Shown: piece by piece, positions 23,961 through 35,714 of the stretch
Layout: the number at the start of each line of letters is the position of its first letter
Numbering within the stretch: the first letter of the stretch is position 1
Notes under the pieces: generated by a model
The model's input: only the letters and a program-made list of their open reading frames with translations
Database searches by the model: none
What the model was told of the DNA's origin: nothing
Position numbers and translations under genes: made by a program
Origin: Sciurus carolinensis
Taxonomy: Eukaryota > Chordata > Mammalia > Rodentia > Sciuridae
Length of the DNA stretch: 64,000 bases
Assembly: GCF_902686445.1 (NCBI RefSeq)
Contig: NC_062222.1
Location: 40,733,792-40,797,791 of the forward strand
Reading direction: 5' to 3'

Positions 23961-25761
23961 ACTAAAAGGTAGAATTAAGGTATAAATTCAATTTATGATC
24001 AGAACTATTTATTACATCATTTGTCTCAATAATTCTTATGTTTTACCAGTCTCCACCGTTTATTTATGAATGAATAGTTTTATGTATTATCATTTGAGAA
24101 ACACATAGTGTATATATATATATCACTATTATCATTTCCTGTACTTTCTTTTACATGAATTTAATAATGTATAGGCACACACAAAATCTACACAAACCAA
24201 GTTTACTAAAATGAGGAAAAATACTTTGGTAGTATTAAAAACTATGTAACCATCATATTCAGAAAGGGGTTCATTAATATGTAGAACCTGAGGAGAAAAT
24301 GAGGCACAAATTAAGAAACAAAATTTATTTGGCTGATGAGAGTTGTGACAGAAGAGCCACAAATTTCAGGTAGGCTGAAATTTTTTTTAGTCTTAAAGAT
24401 GTCAAACAAATTTTAATGGCAAAAACCACAAGTGGGTGGAGGGATTATATCAGCTGTTTGTCAAGAATTTAGAATGGTGCAGGTGGGGAAGGCTGGTCTC
24501 TCATGTCCTCTCAGCCTAGTATTTTGAGTTCTTCAGTTTGTCTTTATGTTTGATGTTAATCTTTCCACAAATATTAGTGTCTTATTAGGTTATTTCATTA
24601 AATAACCATTTCGGTGATTTTCTGAGGGTTTGAAAACATTTCAAAATTGAACACTTTAAAGTACGTTATTAATTGCTGTACAATTATTTAAACCCTTATG
24701 TAAAAACCTTATGTAAAAACATCTTTAACATTTTATGACAGTTCCCAAATGAAAAGAAGAAAAACCAAACATTCTCCAGTTATGGCTTAGGCAATGAATG
24801 CTTTGAAGGTTAGGATTTTTGCAAAATAATAGTCATCCTTCACATGTCAATTTTTATGAGAAGGGGAAAAGAATTTTAAGAAAGTTTCTCTTTAATGTGA
24901 TTTTTCTTTTCTAAGTATCCAGTTTCACAGTGATAACAGCAAATGTTGTTTGACCTCCAGCTAAAATCCCTTTTATAAGGATAATGTATCTATTGTGCTG
25001 TGGAAGTTGACTGGGAAGAACTCCTATCTTCATGTCATCCTTTTGCCTTTGTGGAAGAATCACTCTCTTTTTTAATAAATGAGAGCTGTGTAGTCCTGGG
25101 AGTTCATGCTTACCATTCTCAAGAGAGAACACAGCCAGAACCAATAACTGACACAAAGTAAAACAAAATTATTCACCGCTCTTGGAAAGAATTCTTTGGG
25201 GCAATATACTATTTTTTGATTTTTTGAGATCAGCATGGACATAGCCTTGCTTGTTTTTTTTTTTTTTTTTCCTCTGCCTTATCTTACTTGCTTCACTTTC
25301 TTTCTCCTGAGAATATCCCTTCAACAAAGCAACATGTTGTGTTTGAAACCTACATCTCAACTGATTCTGAAGAAATTGACAACATTGGAAATGTGAAAAG
25401 AGAAAGTATAAAGGGAGAGGTATCTCTTTGAGAATGCCTTTGTTTTGCGGAGGGGGAAAATAAAATAAACTACATTTCTCTGGTAAATACCTGTAATATA
25501 TAATTAGATAGACATCTAGCTCAAATTTGCAGTGAGTAATGAAGCAGTCAGGAAATAATGGAAGTCAGCTTCAACTAAAGGTTTTTCTTCTATAAGGATG
25601 AATCCTAAATTACATAAGTTGCCTTACTCTGCTGCTTCATCTCTGTGTCATTTCCAACCACTTGATGGGCACCTGCACTTAGTGCCATGGCAGCATTAAT
25701 AGAATCACAGGTGAACTCATTATCTGACCTTAAAAGCAAATATTCCCTTTTGTTTTCCTTA
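23961..25761. other. AT-rich unassigned sequence
   Basis: Contains a short TA run at 24112-24122 and a T-run at about 25253-25270. The minus frames at 24132-24362, 24911-25156 and 25169-25360 have no recognisable domain and are probably chance. Confidence 0.4.
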
Positions 25762-25900
25762 AAGCATTATTCACAAATTTAATAAAGCAAGATTGTGTGT
25801 GTATCAAGCACTATTCACAAATTTAATAAGGCAGAATTGTGTGTGTGTGTGTGTGTGTGCATCAAGCATTAATCACAAATTTAATAAGGCTGGATTTTGT

Positions 25901-25941
<41 letters not shown>

Positions 25942-25951
25942 TATGTGCATC
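25762..25951. repeat. Triplicated block with expanding TG tract
   Basis: Three head-to-tail copies start at 25762, 25806 and 25864 with the shared body 'aagcattattcacaaatttaataa' (quoted loosely; 2-3 differences between copies), then a TG run, then RYatc. The copies are 44, 58 and 88 bases long. The length difference lies almost wholly in the TG tract: 4 units (25794-25801), 11 units (25838-25859) and a 16-unit run (25906-25937) preceded by tgtgtgta. Overlapping cysteine/valine-rich frames here are products of the TG tract and are not genes. Confidence 0.92.
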
Positions 25952-28027
25952 TTCCCCAAGAGTCTGTCCTTACATAGTAGAAAGATTTTCTTCACAATAT
26001 TTTCTCAGCTATCTCCTCTTTCCATTATTATCAGACACATGGCTATTCATCTGGTCTAATGTACAAATCACAAAATACAGTCATTTCATATTTTTTGACT
26101 CTAGTCCCTAATCTACCAGTATGAAATTGTAAAATCAGTATTAAATGTAAGTTCTGAAAACATAAATCTAATGATAATATTTTCCTGAATTTGAAATTAT
26201 ATGCCAGCAAACACAAATTTCAAAATTATCCCTTATTACTTTTATAGTTAAATATATTTTCTTTCTTGACAGGAGATGCTTCACCTAAAATTTCTTATTA
26301 TGTACTTATTATCTTTTCCCAGTGTTTTTTTCTGATAACCATAGTCGTGCATTGAATTTCCGCATTATTTATCTTGCAATGATTTTATCAATAATGAAAA
26401 AGACTTTTCAGAGAGCTTTCTATATGCCAGATATCTTATAATGATTTTCCATGAAGATAATGAAGTAAAATGAGTGTCCTTTTCATATCAACGTTCAATA
26501 TAATATTAATATAATTTTATGTTGTTTCAATATGAATTAATAAGGGACAGTACCTGGTTTTGAATTACTCTTTTATATTACTACATCTCTACCTTATTTT
26601 ATACTTACTTATTCAGTGTATTACATCCCTGTTTCTTCTCCCCAATTTGATTATTAGTTGTTGTAAGGAAAGCCTTGCTATCATCAAATCCCATGTTGTC
26701 AGCATTTGAATATGTATTGACTTGGTAAGACTAACACAACTGTGTAAATATATAGAACACAGGTAAGGTAAACCGCATGTGTAAATGTTTACACCAATAC
26801 TAATAACTGGAATTAATTATGTTGATTAAACAACTTCCTTGTAATGCAAAATAGAATTTCTTTGAATGTCACCTAATTATCTTGATATTATTCTTTGCAG
26901 TGAGTTCTCAAAAGATTAATTTCCTAAATGTGTTCATTTATAGCATAACAGATATGAATTAATTTTTAACCAACCACAGTAATGGTGGAAATATGAACAT
27001 ATCAATTATGTGTCATAATATATTGTTTATTAAAATAATGATCAAACTAATCTATATTCAAATAATTTCAAAAAGCACAACATTAAAAATTATCAGATGA
27101 TTTCTGAGGAATAATGTTTTCACTTATTTAAGCTATTCATTTTTGAGAAAAGTAAAAATTAGTTATTGCCCATGGACTTAAAATGGTGATACTCAATTTG
27201 AAGTCAAAGAACATCTAAACAATCACATTTTCTTAGAAACTATGAATTGAACAGAGTAAGAAAAAAAAAGTTCAGAAAGTTATAAGAAACTTAAACCTTG
27301 AGTAACCTCAGATAACATTCCAATAAAAATTTAACCATATTTTTATAAGATAATCCTTTACATTTTCTTTTCAAATGCTTTGGGAAATTGTGTGCAGGGG
27401 ATGCAAATTTGAAGATACTACAAGAGGCAATTTGATCTGCTGTCTGCTATAAAGAATGAAGATATTTCCTCAAAATTATCTTGACAAAACACTATAGCAT
27501 TCAATAAAGGTAATATATACTATTACATTTGTATTCAGTAATTTGTAGGAATAATATAAATGTCTTTGTTCCTTTAGTTTACAGTATATACTTTTTAAAT
27601 TCCTTACTATACCTGAAAGGTGCCTCTTTTACTACATTTTTACACATTTACAATGATATCTCCAATTGCTAGAAATTTATTTTCTATTGACATGAGATGA
27701 TTTTTTTTTTTTTTTTTTTTTTGGTTTAAGTAAGTGACCACTCCTAACAAAATATATTTAGAAGAATCAGTTTGGGAATTGTGATATCAATTTTCTTTTC
27801 AAAATGATGTTAGCATATTATACATGATCAGAAGTTTTACAGTAAATAAAGGATTTTACTTTTGAATAAACTAGTATTTAAGCGATTATGATTGTATAAA
27901 ACCTCTATCTTGCATTACGTAAAGTAACATTCCATTACAAGGTTTAGTTGAATAAAATTTGATGAGGTAGAGACAGCACATTTTCCTCCAAAAACTATTA
28001 TCTGCTTCTTTTATTAAAAATCCTTGA
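25952..28027. other. AT-rich unassigned sequence, repeat-poor
   Basis: No SINE, L1 or LTR is recognised in about 2 kb, apart from a T-run at 27702-27722 that has no identifiable element behind it. No gene evidence. Confidence 0.45.
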
Positions 28028-28130
28028 GGGAGCTAAGCTGCATCTCAGTGGAGGAGCATGTGCTTCTCATTCACAATGCTCTGAGTTCAAACCCCAGCAC
28101 AAACAAATAAATTAATTAAATTAAATTAAT
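28028..28130 (+). mobile_element. ID-type SINE, diverged
   Basis: 'gggagctaagctgcatctcagtgg' and 'ctgagttcaaaccccagcac' are the ID tRNA-like body, followed by an A-rich (AAAT/TTAA)n tail. The B box gttcaaacc is one change from the canonical gttcaatcc form. Its tail has degenerated, so this is an older copy. Confidence 0.8.
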
Positions 28131-29449
28131 AGTCCATACTATTTTTTGTTACTGCAGAATAAAAATCAAACAAATAAAATTTTAAAAACTGATTTTCAAC
28201 TTTCAATTTCTTATGAGTGTGTTTATATTTTCTGTTTATTTCTAATAAAGAATTAAGGTCATTAAAACTTTATTTCTATGTTGGTGTGATTGTAACAAAT
28301 TTATTGAAATTTTATAATAAAAAAATCTTTGTAGACACATGGCATATTTACTTTTTTTGCATAAAGCATTTTTTTTGAAATTTGATTTTATTCCCCTTTC
28401 TTATGCATATTTTCTTATTATGAAAATTTTAATGCATGTTTCCATGATTTATAAAAATATTGGTTTTTTGCAATTCAATAATAGAATATAAAACACACAT
28501 TTTTTAGTATAATTTTACTTATGTTTCAACATAACACTAACATTTAGAAATATTTATGAACGGTTGAAAAGATAAACTTATTTAATTCAGGTAAAAATTT
28601 GACATATCTGTAAATTTCTAAATATTAATTATTTTATATATTCTAGATTTTTATTTATTTTAATTTGACTGATATGATTTGGTAATGCTGAATTAAAATC
28701 CCCCATTGAAATTTTGTTTTTATTGTCCCTAACATACAAAAAGTTTCATTTATTTGTTGAATTACTTTCCTTCAATATCTTATTTTATTTCTTCCAACCA
28801 ATCCTTTTTTCCTTCCTGCTTTTCTTGATTCCTTCCTTTTTCTTTCCTCCTTTCAAATTTTTTCTTTAATTAGTTAGTATATTTTTACTTATACCAAATG
28901 TATGCCTCTTATAATAAGGTACACTTCTATGGTAAAGGCAGTGAAAATGCAATAATAAAAATCCTACCCTCACACTAGCATCCAAAAAATCATTGTTCAG
29001 AGGCTGATAGAGATAGTACAAAAATAGGCAAAGCATTTGACAAATTGTAACAACAACCTGCAGGAAGAATAATGTAGAGAAAAAGCGGTAATAAGATGCA
29101 AGAGTTTGGGCATGGAAGGTGATTTTAATTTAATGATTATGCTTCACTTACTCATGAAGATAACATTAAACAGAAGTAGCCATCATCTTATTTTCTTATA
29201 GACAAATCAGGCAAATATCCAAAAACTACAAATGCAGAGTCTAAAAGTTAAAAATATGGCTGTGCCCCATGAACCACCACACATACTTCTTTAATTACCA
29301 TCCTTTGATACATCAAATTTTTTAAAATTTTATTCAGAAGTTTATTCAAAATCTGCTAAATACTTTCTTGAAAATTTCATATACTGCTTTTGAACAGTAC
29401 AGAATACATTGAAATACCCATTTTCAACCAATTTTAAGCCACTTGAATC
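28131..29449. other. AT-rich unassigned sequence
   Basis: T-rich stretches and a pyrimidine (TTCC)n-like zone at 28800-28850. No gene or named repeat recognised. Confidence 0.4.
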
Positions 29450-29597
29450 TTTTTTTTTTTATTTAGCTTTTAATTTTTTACAGACTGCATTTTGATTCAT
29501 TGTACACAAATGGGGCACATCATTTCATTTCTATGGTTGCACACAATGTAGATTCATACCATTCATGTAATCATACATGTACATAGGATATTGTGAT
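29450..29597 (-). mobile_element. Squirrel-type L1 3' UTR fragment, antisense
   Basis: A T-run (29451-29461) then 'cagactgcattttgattcat', 'gtacacaaatggggca' and 'cacaatgtagattcat' match the 3590-3866 copy closely. The copy contains only about 150 bases of 3' UTR. A duplication at the ends is not obvious. Confidence 0.8.
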
Positions 29598-29689
29598 TTT
29601 CATCCTAGGCTAAATTTATAGTCTTGTAAGAAATAGAAAGTTTGGTTGTCCATTTTCAGAATACAGTATTTATCCTTAATTGGGATGTA

Positions 29690-29935
29690 AAGGTACAGTT
29701 GTAGCCATTTAAATTAGAGCTCTCCCTTTACTGCCCCACTTTTAAAATTAGCTAATTTGTAGATTGTAACCCTAAGCTCCTCCTGTCAGGGCAAGGGAGA
29801 GCGCTATATCAGGGATAAAAGCAGATGGACGGCCCACCCAGGTGTGCTTGCTAGCCAAATTTGGTAGCATGCCCCTCTGGCACTAGGAGCATGTGCTTGG
29901 TTGCTTGTGGTACCCTGGTTTTTAACAATCTTATA
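29690..29935 (+). mobile_element. Possible ERV LTR fragment
   Basis: A GC-richer island in AT-rich surroundings. It has a TATA-like 'gctatatcagggataaaag', then 'gcagatggacggcccacc', 'ctggcactaggagcatgtg' and 'gcttgtggtaccctgg'. The layout (promoter box, then a C/G-rich leader) resembles the U3-R-U5 of a gammaretrovirus-like LTR. No clear TG...CA ends or duplication were found, so this is inference. Confidence 0.4.
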
Positions 29936-30689
29936 ATTTTAAACATCTAGTGAGTTAAAATGTTTTAATGAAAATAAGTAAAGGACTCAGTGAAAATATC
30001 ATCAAAATGAAGAAGTATTTGAAAAAATTTCTATGGCACCTGATAGAAGTACCAAGGGAAATCATTTTTTAAGAAATGAAGCAAGCACTAATATTATTCA
30101 TCTTTTAATTTTTATTGCTATTCTCCTACTCAGGCATTTTTAGCTAGCTATCATCTCCCTTAATGTGGTTGAGAGTAAGCAACTTGATGCTACTTCTAGT
30201 AGTGGTAACTGAATTGTTTCAAATGCTTATTTATATCCACAAGGATTTTTGGTCCTATATTACTAGTATGACAAATCTTTCTTCTTTCACAGAAAGGTGA
30301 AAAAATTTTTAGAACATTTTAATTCATACCTTACCTTTTCTTTTATTCCCTCTGTTTCATGATTCCAAATTCTATTTATGGAAGTTATGAGAATTTAATT
30401 GGAAACATTCTTTTTAATAACAAAGTAGTATGTATCTAATATGAAAGATGTTTAATACATAGAAAATACAGAGAAGAAATAATCTTTATGATGCTTCTGA
30501 AAACAAGTAAACACTTTTTTCTAGTTTCCTTCCAGTCTTCTTTCTCCATCATTTTCTAGAAATAAAATCTTATATTACACTTCATATATTGTTTGCATTA
30601 TTTATTCAACATTTTATACAAAATATATAGTCAGAGAGTTGTATACTCCTTTTTTTTTTTTCTTTACAAGCGTAAGATACTTGCATGAT
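29936..30689. other. AT-rich unassigned sequence
   Basis: No recognisable gene or repeat; a T-run lies at about 30650-30662, next to the antisense L1 piece. Confidence 0.4.
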
Positions 30690-31060
30690 TAACACCAAGA
30701 TCAGGAAGAACTTCACCAGATCTATATACACATCACCCCCTGTGTCTCCTTCTGAACACTAATCCCCTACAAAATCCACTGCGCACCTTCTTTTGCCACA
30801 GATTTGATATCTCACTTTCTGACATTAATTTAAATTGAATCACACATTTTATTGCTATTGAATGGTTTCTTCCAAACCACATTGTAAATTTCATCCAGGT
30901 TGTTACAGTTAGTCATTCATTTTCGTTGTAATTTTTTATTCTATTGTTGATAGTCCTTCAGGGTTTTCCTTTTTCTAGGTTATTATGATTTGCACTACTA
31001 TAGTTACAATATATAGGCATTGCCATTGGTTAAATGCCTAGCAGTGGTAGAGCAGATTCT
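30690..31060 (-). mobile_element. Old L1 (L1ME-like) 3' end, antisense
   Basis: 'ttaacaccaagatcaggaag', 'caccccctgtgtctccttctg', 'attgctattgaatgg', 'catccaggttgttac' and 'aggcattgccattggttaaatgcctagcagtgg' follow an old L1 end of ORF2 and 3' UTR read backwards. Strongly diverged; ends uncertain. Confidence 0.6.
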
Positions 31061-32380
31061 CCAGCTTACTGTGAAATTTGTGTTCACTATATAAGTTAAG
31101 AATATGAAATTATGTCATTGAAAAATATTTTTCAAAATGAAACAAAACAAGCAATCAGAAAGAAAACATAAGCCAATCGGATGACTATTAGATAGCAAAA
31201 CATAGCCTGTAAGACTGCACTTAAAATAAGAAACAGATTTCAGTTGTCAGCATAGGAAGAATGGAAGGATTGAGAAAGTATGGAATATTTGTGAAGTATA
31301 TGAGAAAAATCTGACATAGTTAATAAGTCAAATGAATCACTGAATACTTGTAGTCAATGAGATAAGGATTTAGGATAAAAAGAGAAATTAATTGGATCTT
31401 AAAGGAAATATCCAAGAGTCATTGAGATGCAGAAAGCACAGGTGTAAATTTTGAGCAATAGGCCCTTGACCCATGACCTTGCAAAATAAGGGAAATTCCC
31501 AATCAGAGGGAAAACTGACACAAAATTGTGCAGCTCCACCAGAGCTCTATCTTCAGTAGTTCCCAACCCTGATACAGCCATTCTATCAGTTTAAGGAGGG
31601 GTTTCTCACTCTGGAGATAGTCCATATTCTCTCTTGAGTTTGTATCTACTTTCCTACATAATTATTTGTCTACTACACTGTGTGGCTCATGCTGAAATTC
31701 TTTTCCATCACATATGCTAACAACCCCATTGGTCCTGAGTTAAACTACCACTCTTCTTTGAAAACTCCTTGGACCCTTCTCTGGAGAGCTTGCTTCTCCT
31801 GAAATATTTCTTTTCCTGTGACAATCACTATGCGAGAATCACATAAGTTACCCAATATTCACAAAGTTTTATTCAGTATCCCCTCAATGTCATGCACTAT
31901 CCTGCCACACAAAACCTCTAAGGACTCATCTGGTAGATCAGTGAGCCGCAGGTGTAGGCTAAATGTTTTTAAAAAAACAAGAATGTTTGGACTCTAGGCA
32001 ATTTTTCCTTATTGACTAGTTTAAACTTTACCTTCTGTCTTTGTCAATCATTATTAGTAAAACCTGATGGAGCAGAGATGTGGGGATTTATGTATATTGC
32101 CTAGAAAAAGATTCAATTAGTCTAGTCTTTCACATTTACTTTAATGATATGTGTGTAACCTTACCCCATTTCTTTACCCTTGTTTCTTACCATGTGTTTG
32201 AAAGAGATTGAAAAAAAATATGATTCACTTATTTCAGTTTTGTTAGGGAGTACTGTCATTCCATGATCCCTGGGAGACTTTGGTAATATAGCTGCATTAT
32301 TTTTTACACTACAGTGGCCATGAGTATGGAAAACACTAAATTAGAAGATGTGCTCTAATTTAACATTAAGAAATGCCCTC
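31061..32380. other. Unassigned sequence
   Basis: No gene or clear repeat in about 1.3 kb. The minus frame at 31399-31581 has no recognisable domain. Confidence 0.4.
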
Positions 32381-33480
32381 CCAAATCAAAGCAATATTAG
32401 GAAGGCCCAAGGCTCCCAAGGGCTATCTTTGAAATCTAGGTGGAGGCAGCCTAGCATCTATAGCTGGAGGAGTAGATTACACCACATAAAGGCTGCCAAG
32501 GTTCACTGCATCTACCCTCTGTTGGAGCAGCCTCTACTACACCTGGGCCCAATGGAGCCACACCTGAAATGACTCTGGAAGCTTTTGCCAGGATACAAGG
32601 AACACAGATTTGAGATGACGTAGAGTAAAAATTCACTGGGTGCTGAGGTTTCTGGGGTGCTGAGGTTTCTAGTGTGCTGAGGTTTCTGGGATGCAAAGTC
32701 CAAAACTTAAAAACCTTTCTGTCCCCCAGGCCTTGGTACTCTGGGTATGATGGGAGTGGAAGACCCAGTGATCTTCAGAATGTGTGTGGAGTGATTTCTC
32801 CATTGTCCTGATAAATGGCATTTACATTCTGCCCAAGCATATCAGTCTCCATATTAAATGCAAAACTCCACTTGGTCACTCCCTTGTTGTTCTCACCTCA
32901 ATCATAGTCTTCTCATTCTTTATAATATGACTAGATTGAGAATTTTCAAAATCTTTAAGTTCCGTTTTCATTTTGATTATAAATTCCATCTTTAAGTCTT
33001 CCCTTATTTATAAAATAAATATTCAAGCAAAGCCATTCTTTATACACTTTGCTTAGATAATTCATCTACCAAATATCCAATTTCATCTCTCACAAGTGCT
33101 ACAGTTCACATAGCATTAGGATATGAACCTACTTTAGCCCAGTTATTTTCTACTTTAAAAAAAGAATTACCTTTCTTCTAGTTTCCAATTTGTTCCTTTG
33201 TTTCTGTCTGACATCTAATCAGAATGGGCTTTACTGTCCATACTTCCACCAACATTTTCTTGACTTCTTAGATAATATAGAAGATTGATGCTCTCTCTGT
33301 AGCTTTCCTCTTCTGGGTCCTTATCAGAATTTCCTTTAATGCTTTATTCATAGCAATATAGGTTTTTGCTTGCTTGGATCTCCAGATTCTTCCATCATCT
33401 ATCCAGAACCCAGTAACAAAACTCCCTCCCTGTCTGTAGGTATTTGTTTCAGCAGCAGTACATTCTGGTACCAACTTCTG
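32381..33480 (-). mobile_element. MaLR internal region, antisense
   Basis: Read on the minus strand, the sequence starting at 33480 follows the 5' internal region of MST/THE1-like MaLR elements: the leader just after the LTR ('ggtaccagaatgtactgctgctg', 'caaatacctacagacaggg'), then the gag-like region down to about 32640. It joins directly to the LTR at 33481, as expected for a 5' LTR plus interior. Frames are broken; only short pieces remain open (for example 33268-33540). A 17-bp triplication (32641-32691) lies in it. Confidence 0.7.
32641..32691. repeat. 17-bp unit repeated three times
   Basis: The word tgctgaggtttct starts at 32641, 32658 and 32675, giving three units of 17 bases with small differences. 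Looks like a local replication-slippage minisatellite seed. Confidence 0.9.
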
Positions 33481-34395
33481 TTGTAGTCCATTTGACTTCC
33501 ACAACAAAATATCTCTGTCAGAGCAATTTATAAAACACACAAATTTATTTTGTCAAGTATCTGGAGGCTGGGAAGTCCAAGATCTGGTGAGTATTTACTA
33601 TCCTACTGCATGGATTGAATCTCCTATCTTAATTCTCACAAATTCCCTAAGTTTGCTTTTATTTATTTATTTATTTATTTATTTTTATTGTAAACAAATG
33701 AGATACATGTTGTTTCTCTGTTTGTACATGGCGTAAAGGCATACCATTTGTGTAATCATAAATTTACATAGGGTGATGTTGGTTGCTTCATTCTGTTATT
33801 TTTCCCCTTCCCCCCACCCTTCCCATCTCTCTTTTCCCTCTATACAGTCCTTCCTTCCCCCATTCTTGCCCCCCTCCCTAACCCTCACTCTAACCCTAAA
33901 ACTAACCCCTCCCACGCCCCATTATGTATCATCATCCTCTTATCAGCGAGATCATTCTTCCTTTGGTTTTTTGAGATTGGCTTATCTCACTTAGCATGAT
34001 ATTCTCCAATTTGGTCCATTTGCCTGCAAATGCCATAATTTTATCATTCTTTATGGCTGAATAATATTCCATTGTATATATATGCTACAGTTTCTTTATC
34101 CATTCATCAACTGAAGGGCATCTAGGTTGGTTCCACAATCTGGCTATGGTGAATTGAGCAGCAATGAACATTGATGTGGCTGTATCTCTGTAGTATGCTG
34201 ATTTTAAGTCCTTTGGGTATAGGCCAAGGAGTGGGATAGCTGGGTCCTAAGTTTGCTTTTAAAGTGCACTAATTTCATTCCTAAGGACTCTGTCCTCATA
34301 ACCAATTGACCGGAGTCCCCCACATCTTAATACTATTGCATTGGGATTTAGGCATCAAAATATGAATTTTCAGGGGAAACAAACATTTAGATTAT
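33481..34395 (-). mobile_element. MLT1A-like MaLR LTR, antisense, split by a young L1
   Basis: On the minus strand the two parts join into one LTR: 'ttagattatagcaaa' reversed at about 34395 is the 5' end, and 'ttgtagtccatttgacttcc' at about 33481 is the 3' end. Interior words include 'ggaggctgggaagtccaagatctgg' reversed and an AATAAA polyadenylation signal near 33540. The LTR abuts the internal region at 32381-33480, so it is the 5' LTR of an antisense element. The insertion 33662-34245 removes nothing; the sequence resumes after its duplication. Confidence 0.8.
33646..34261 (-). mobile_element. Young squirrel L1 3' end, antisense, with 16-bp duplication
   Basis: The duplication cctaagtttgctttta occurs at 33646-33661 and 34246-34261 with no mismatch. 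Between them lie the T-run of the reversed A-tail, a 3' UTR with a C-rich tract, and the last part of ORF2 ('cataattttatcattctttatgg', 'aatattccattgtatata', 'gggcatctaggttggttcca'). The copy is cut off at its 5' side near 'ggatagctggg', so it is a typical 5'-truncated insertion. The 3' UTR includes a telomere-like (TAACCC)-rich zone at 33875-33910. The second copy at 63560-64000 is closely similar. Confidence 0.93.
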
Positions 34396-35258
34396 AGCAA
34401 ATAGAGTATTAGTATGCACATAAACTGAAGCAAATACTTCATAGAAGAGAAATAGGATATACCAAGCATGGCCTCTTTAATTAACCTTGGTTATATATAT
34501 AAAGTGTATGACATTGATATGCTTTCTAATATAGAGCAAATTTTAATTGCCCTAATTTGTGATTTCATAATGTATATAATCTCAAAAGGTTTTGATTTTC
34601 TTTAAAAAAATCACGTGTATTATTTTAGAGTAGAGTATAATTAACAAATCTGATGTTAATAACAAAGTACCTTAGGATGGTTTTTAACTACTCTCAAGTT
34701 GTACATCATTACACATCTTTTTCAATTTTATTTTTATAACTCATCCACATTTCTCTACCTTATTAATACATTTTTTTAAAAAAATTACTCAAAGTGAAAT
34801 ATAATATCCTAATGATCACAGAGTTTAGAACTTTTAATAACTTGCCTTTGAAAGCATTTGCAAATGCATTTTCTTTTTGGATTTTTCCAAAAATATTTAT
34901 TATAATCATAGATATGTTAGTACGGGGAAATGAGATGAAATAATCTTATGACTACATCAAAGAAATAAAGCCAGTGTTTTGCAGAACTGGAATTTTCTCT
35001 AAGATATTTTGCCTTCAAATAAAACTCTATTTTCACATCTCATCTAATTTTGTAGGGAATAATGGGAAGGATGCCACTAATAGTATTATCTTTCACTGTA
35101 TTGGTGTAATAATTTGAAGTTAAAGTTGTTAACAACTTTTCTATTGTTTTGTATTTATTACTTTTTTGGAGCATCTATCTTTTTTTTAACAAAAAGGTCA
35201 AAATTTTGTTAGAAAAGTCTTGATAGAAATACATAAATTTGAGTACAATTTTATGTAA
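34396..35258. other. AT-rich unassigned sequence
   Basis: No gene or repeat is recognised in this stretch. Confidence 0.4.
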
Positions 35259-35714
35259 GCATTATAGGTTGATTTGCATCCCTGAGAAAAGATTGTGTTG
35301 AAGTACTAACACAAAATCCCTCAGAGTAAAAATGTCATTGCAAATAAGGTCAAAACAGGTAAACATGTTAAATCTGAAGTAGAGTGGGTCCTTAATCTAC
35401 AATGACTGATGTCCTTATAAGAAAGGAGTATATCCTGTGAAGAGCCAGATGTAAAAGAGATGTAAGGATACATAGGGAAAAGACAATGACGTGATGATGG
35501 GGACAGAGATTGGATCAATGTTGCCACATCCAAGAATTACCTGGGACTGCCAGAAGTGGAAAGGGTTAAGAAATGTTCCTTTCAATCAGTGTCAGGGTTT
35601 ATGTCTCTTCTAACACCTGGACTTAAACTTCCAGTCTCAACTACTCTCACAGAATTAATTTTTGTTCTTTTAAAATACCCAGATTGTGCTACTTTGTTAT
35701 AGCAGTCTAAAGAA
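35259..35714 (+). mobile_element. MLT1C/D-like MaLR LTR
   Basis: The sequence keeps the MLT1 order: 'attataggttgatttgcatcc', 'gtgttgaagtactaac', 'agtgggtccttaatc', 'actgatgtccttataagaa', 'gggacagagattgga', 'gaattaatttttgttctttt' and 'gctactttgttatagcag'. Length about 456 bases, usual for this family. Ends are diverged and no duplication is visible. No internal region adjoins it, so it is probably a solo LTR. Confidence 0.82.

Noticed and set aside
25793..26111. Two cysteine/valine-rich plus frames of 88 and 90 codons
   Set aside because: They are the TG tract and its tandem copies read in two frames.
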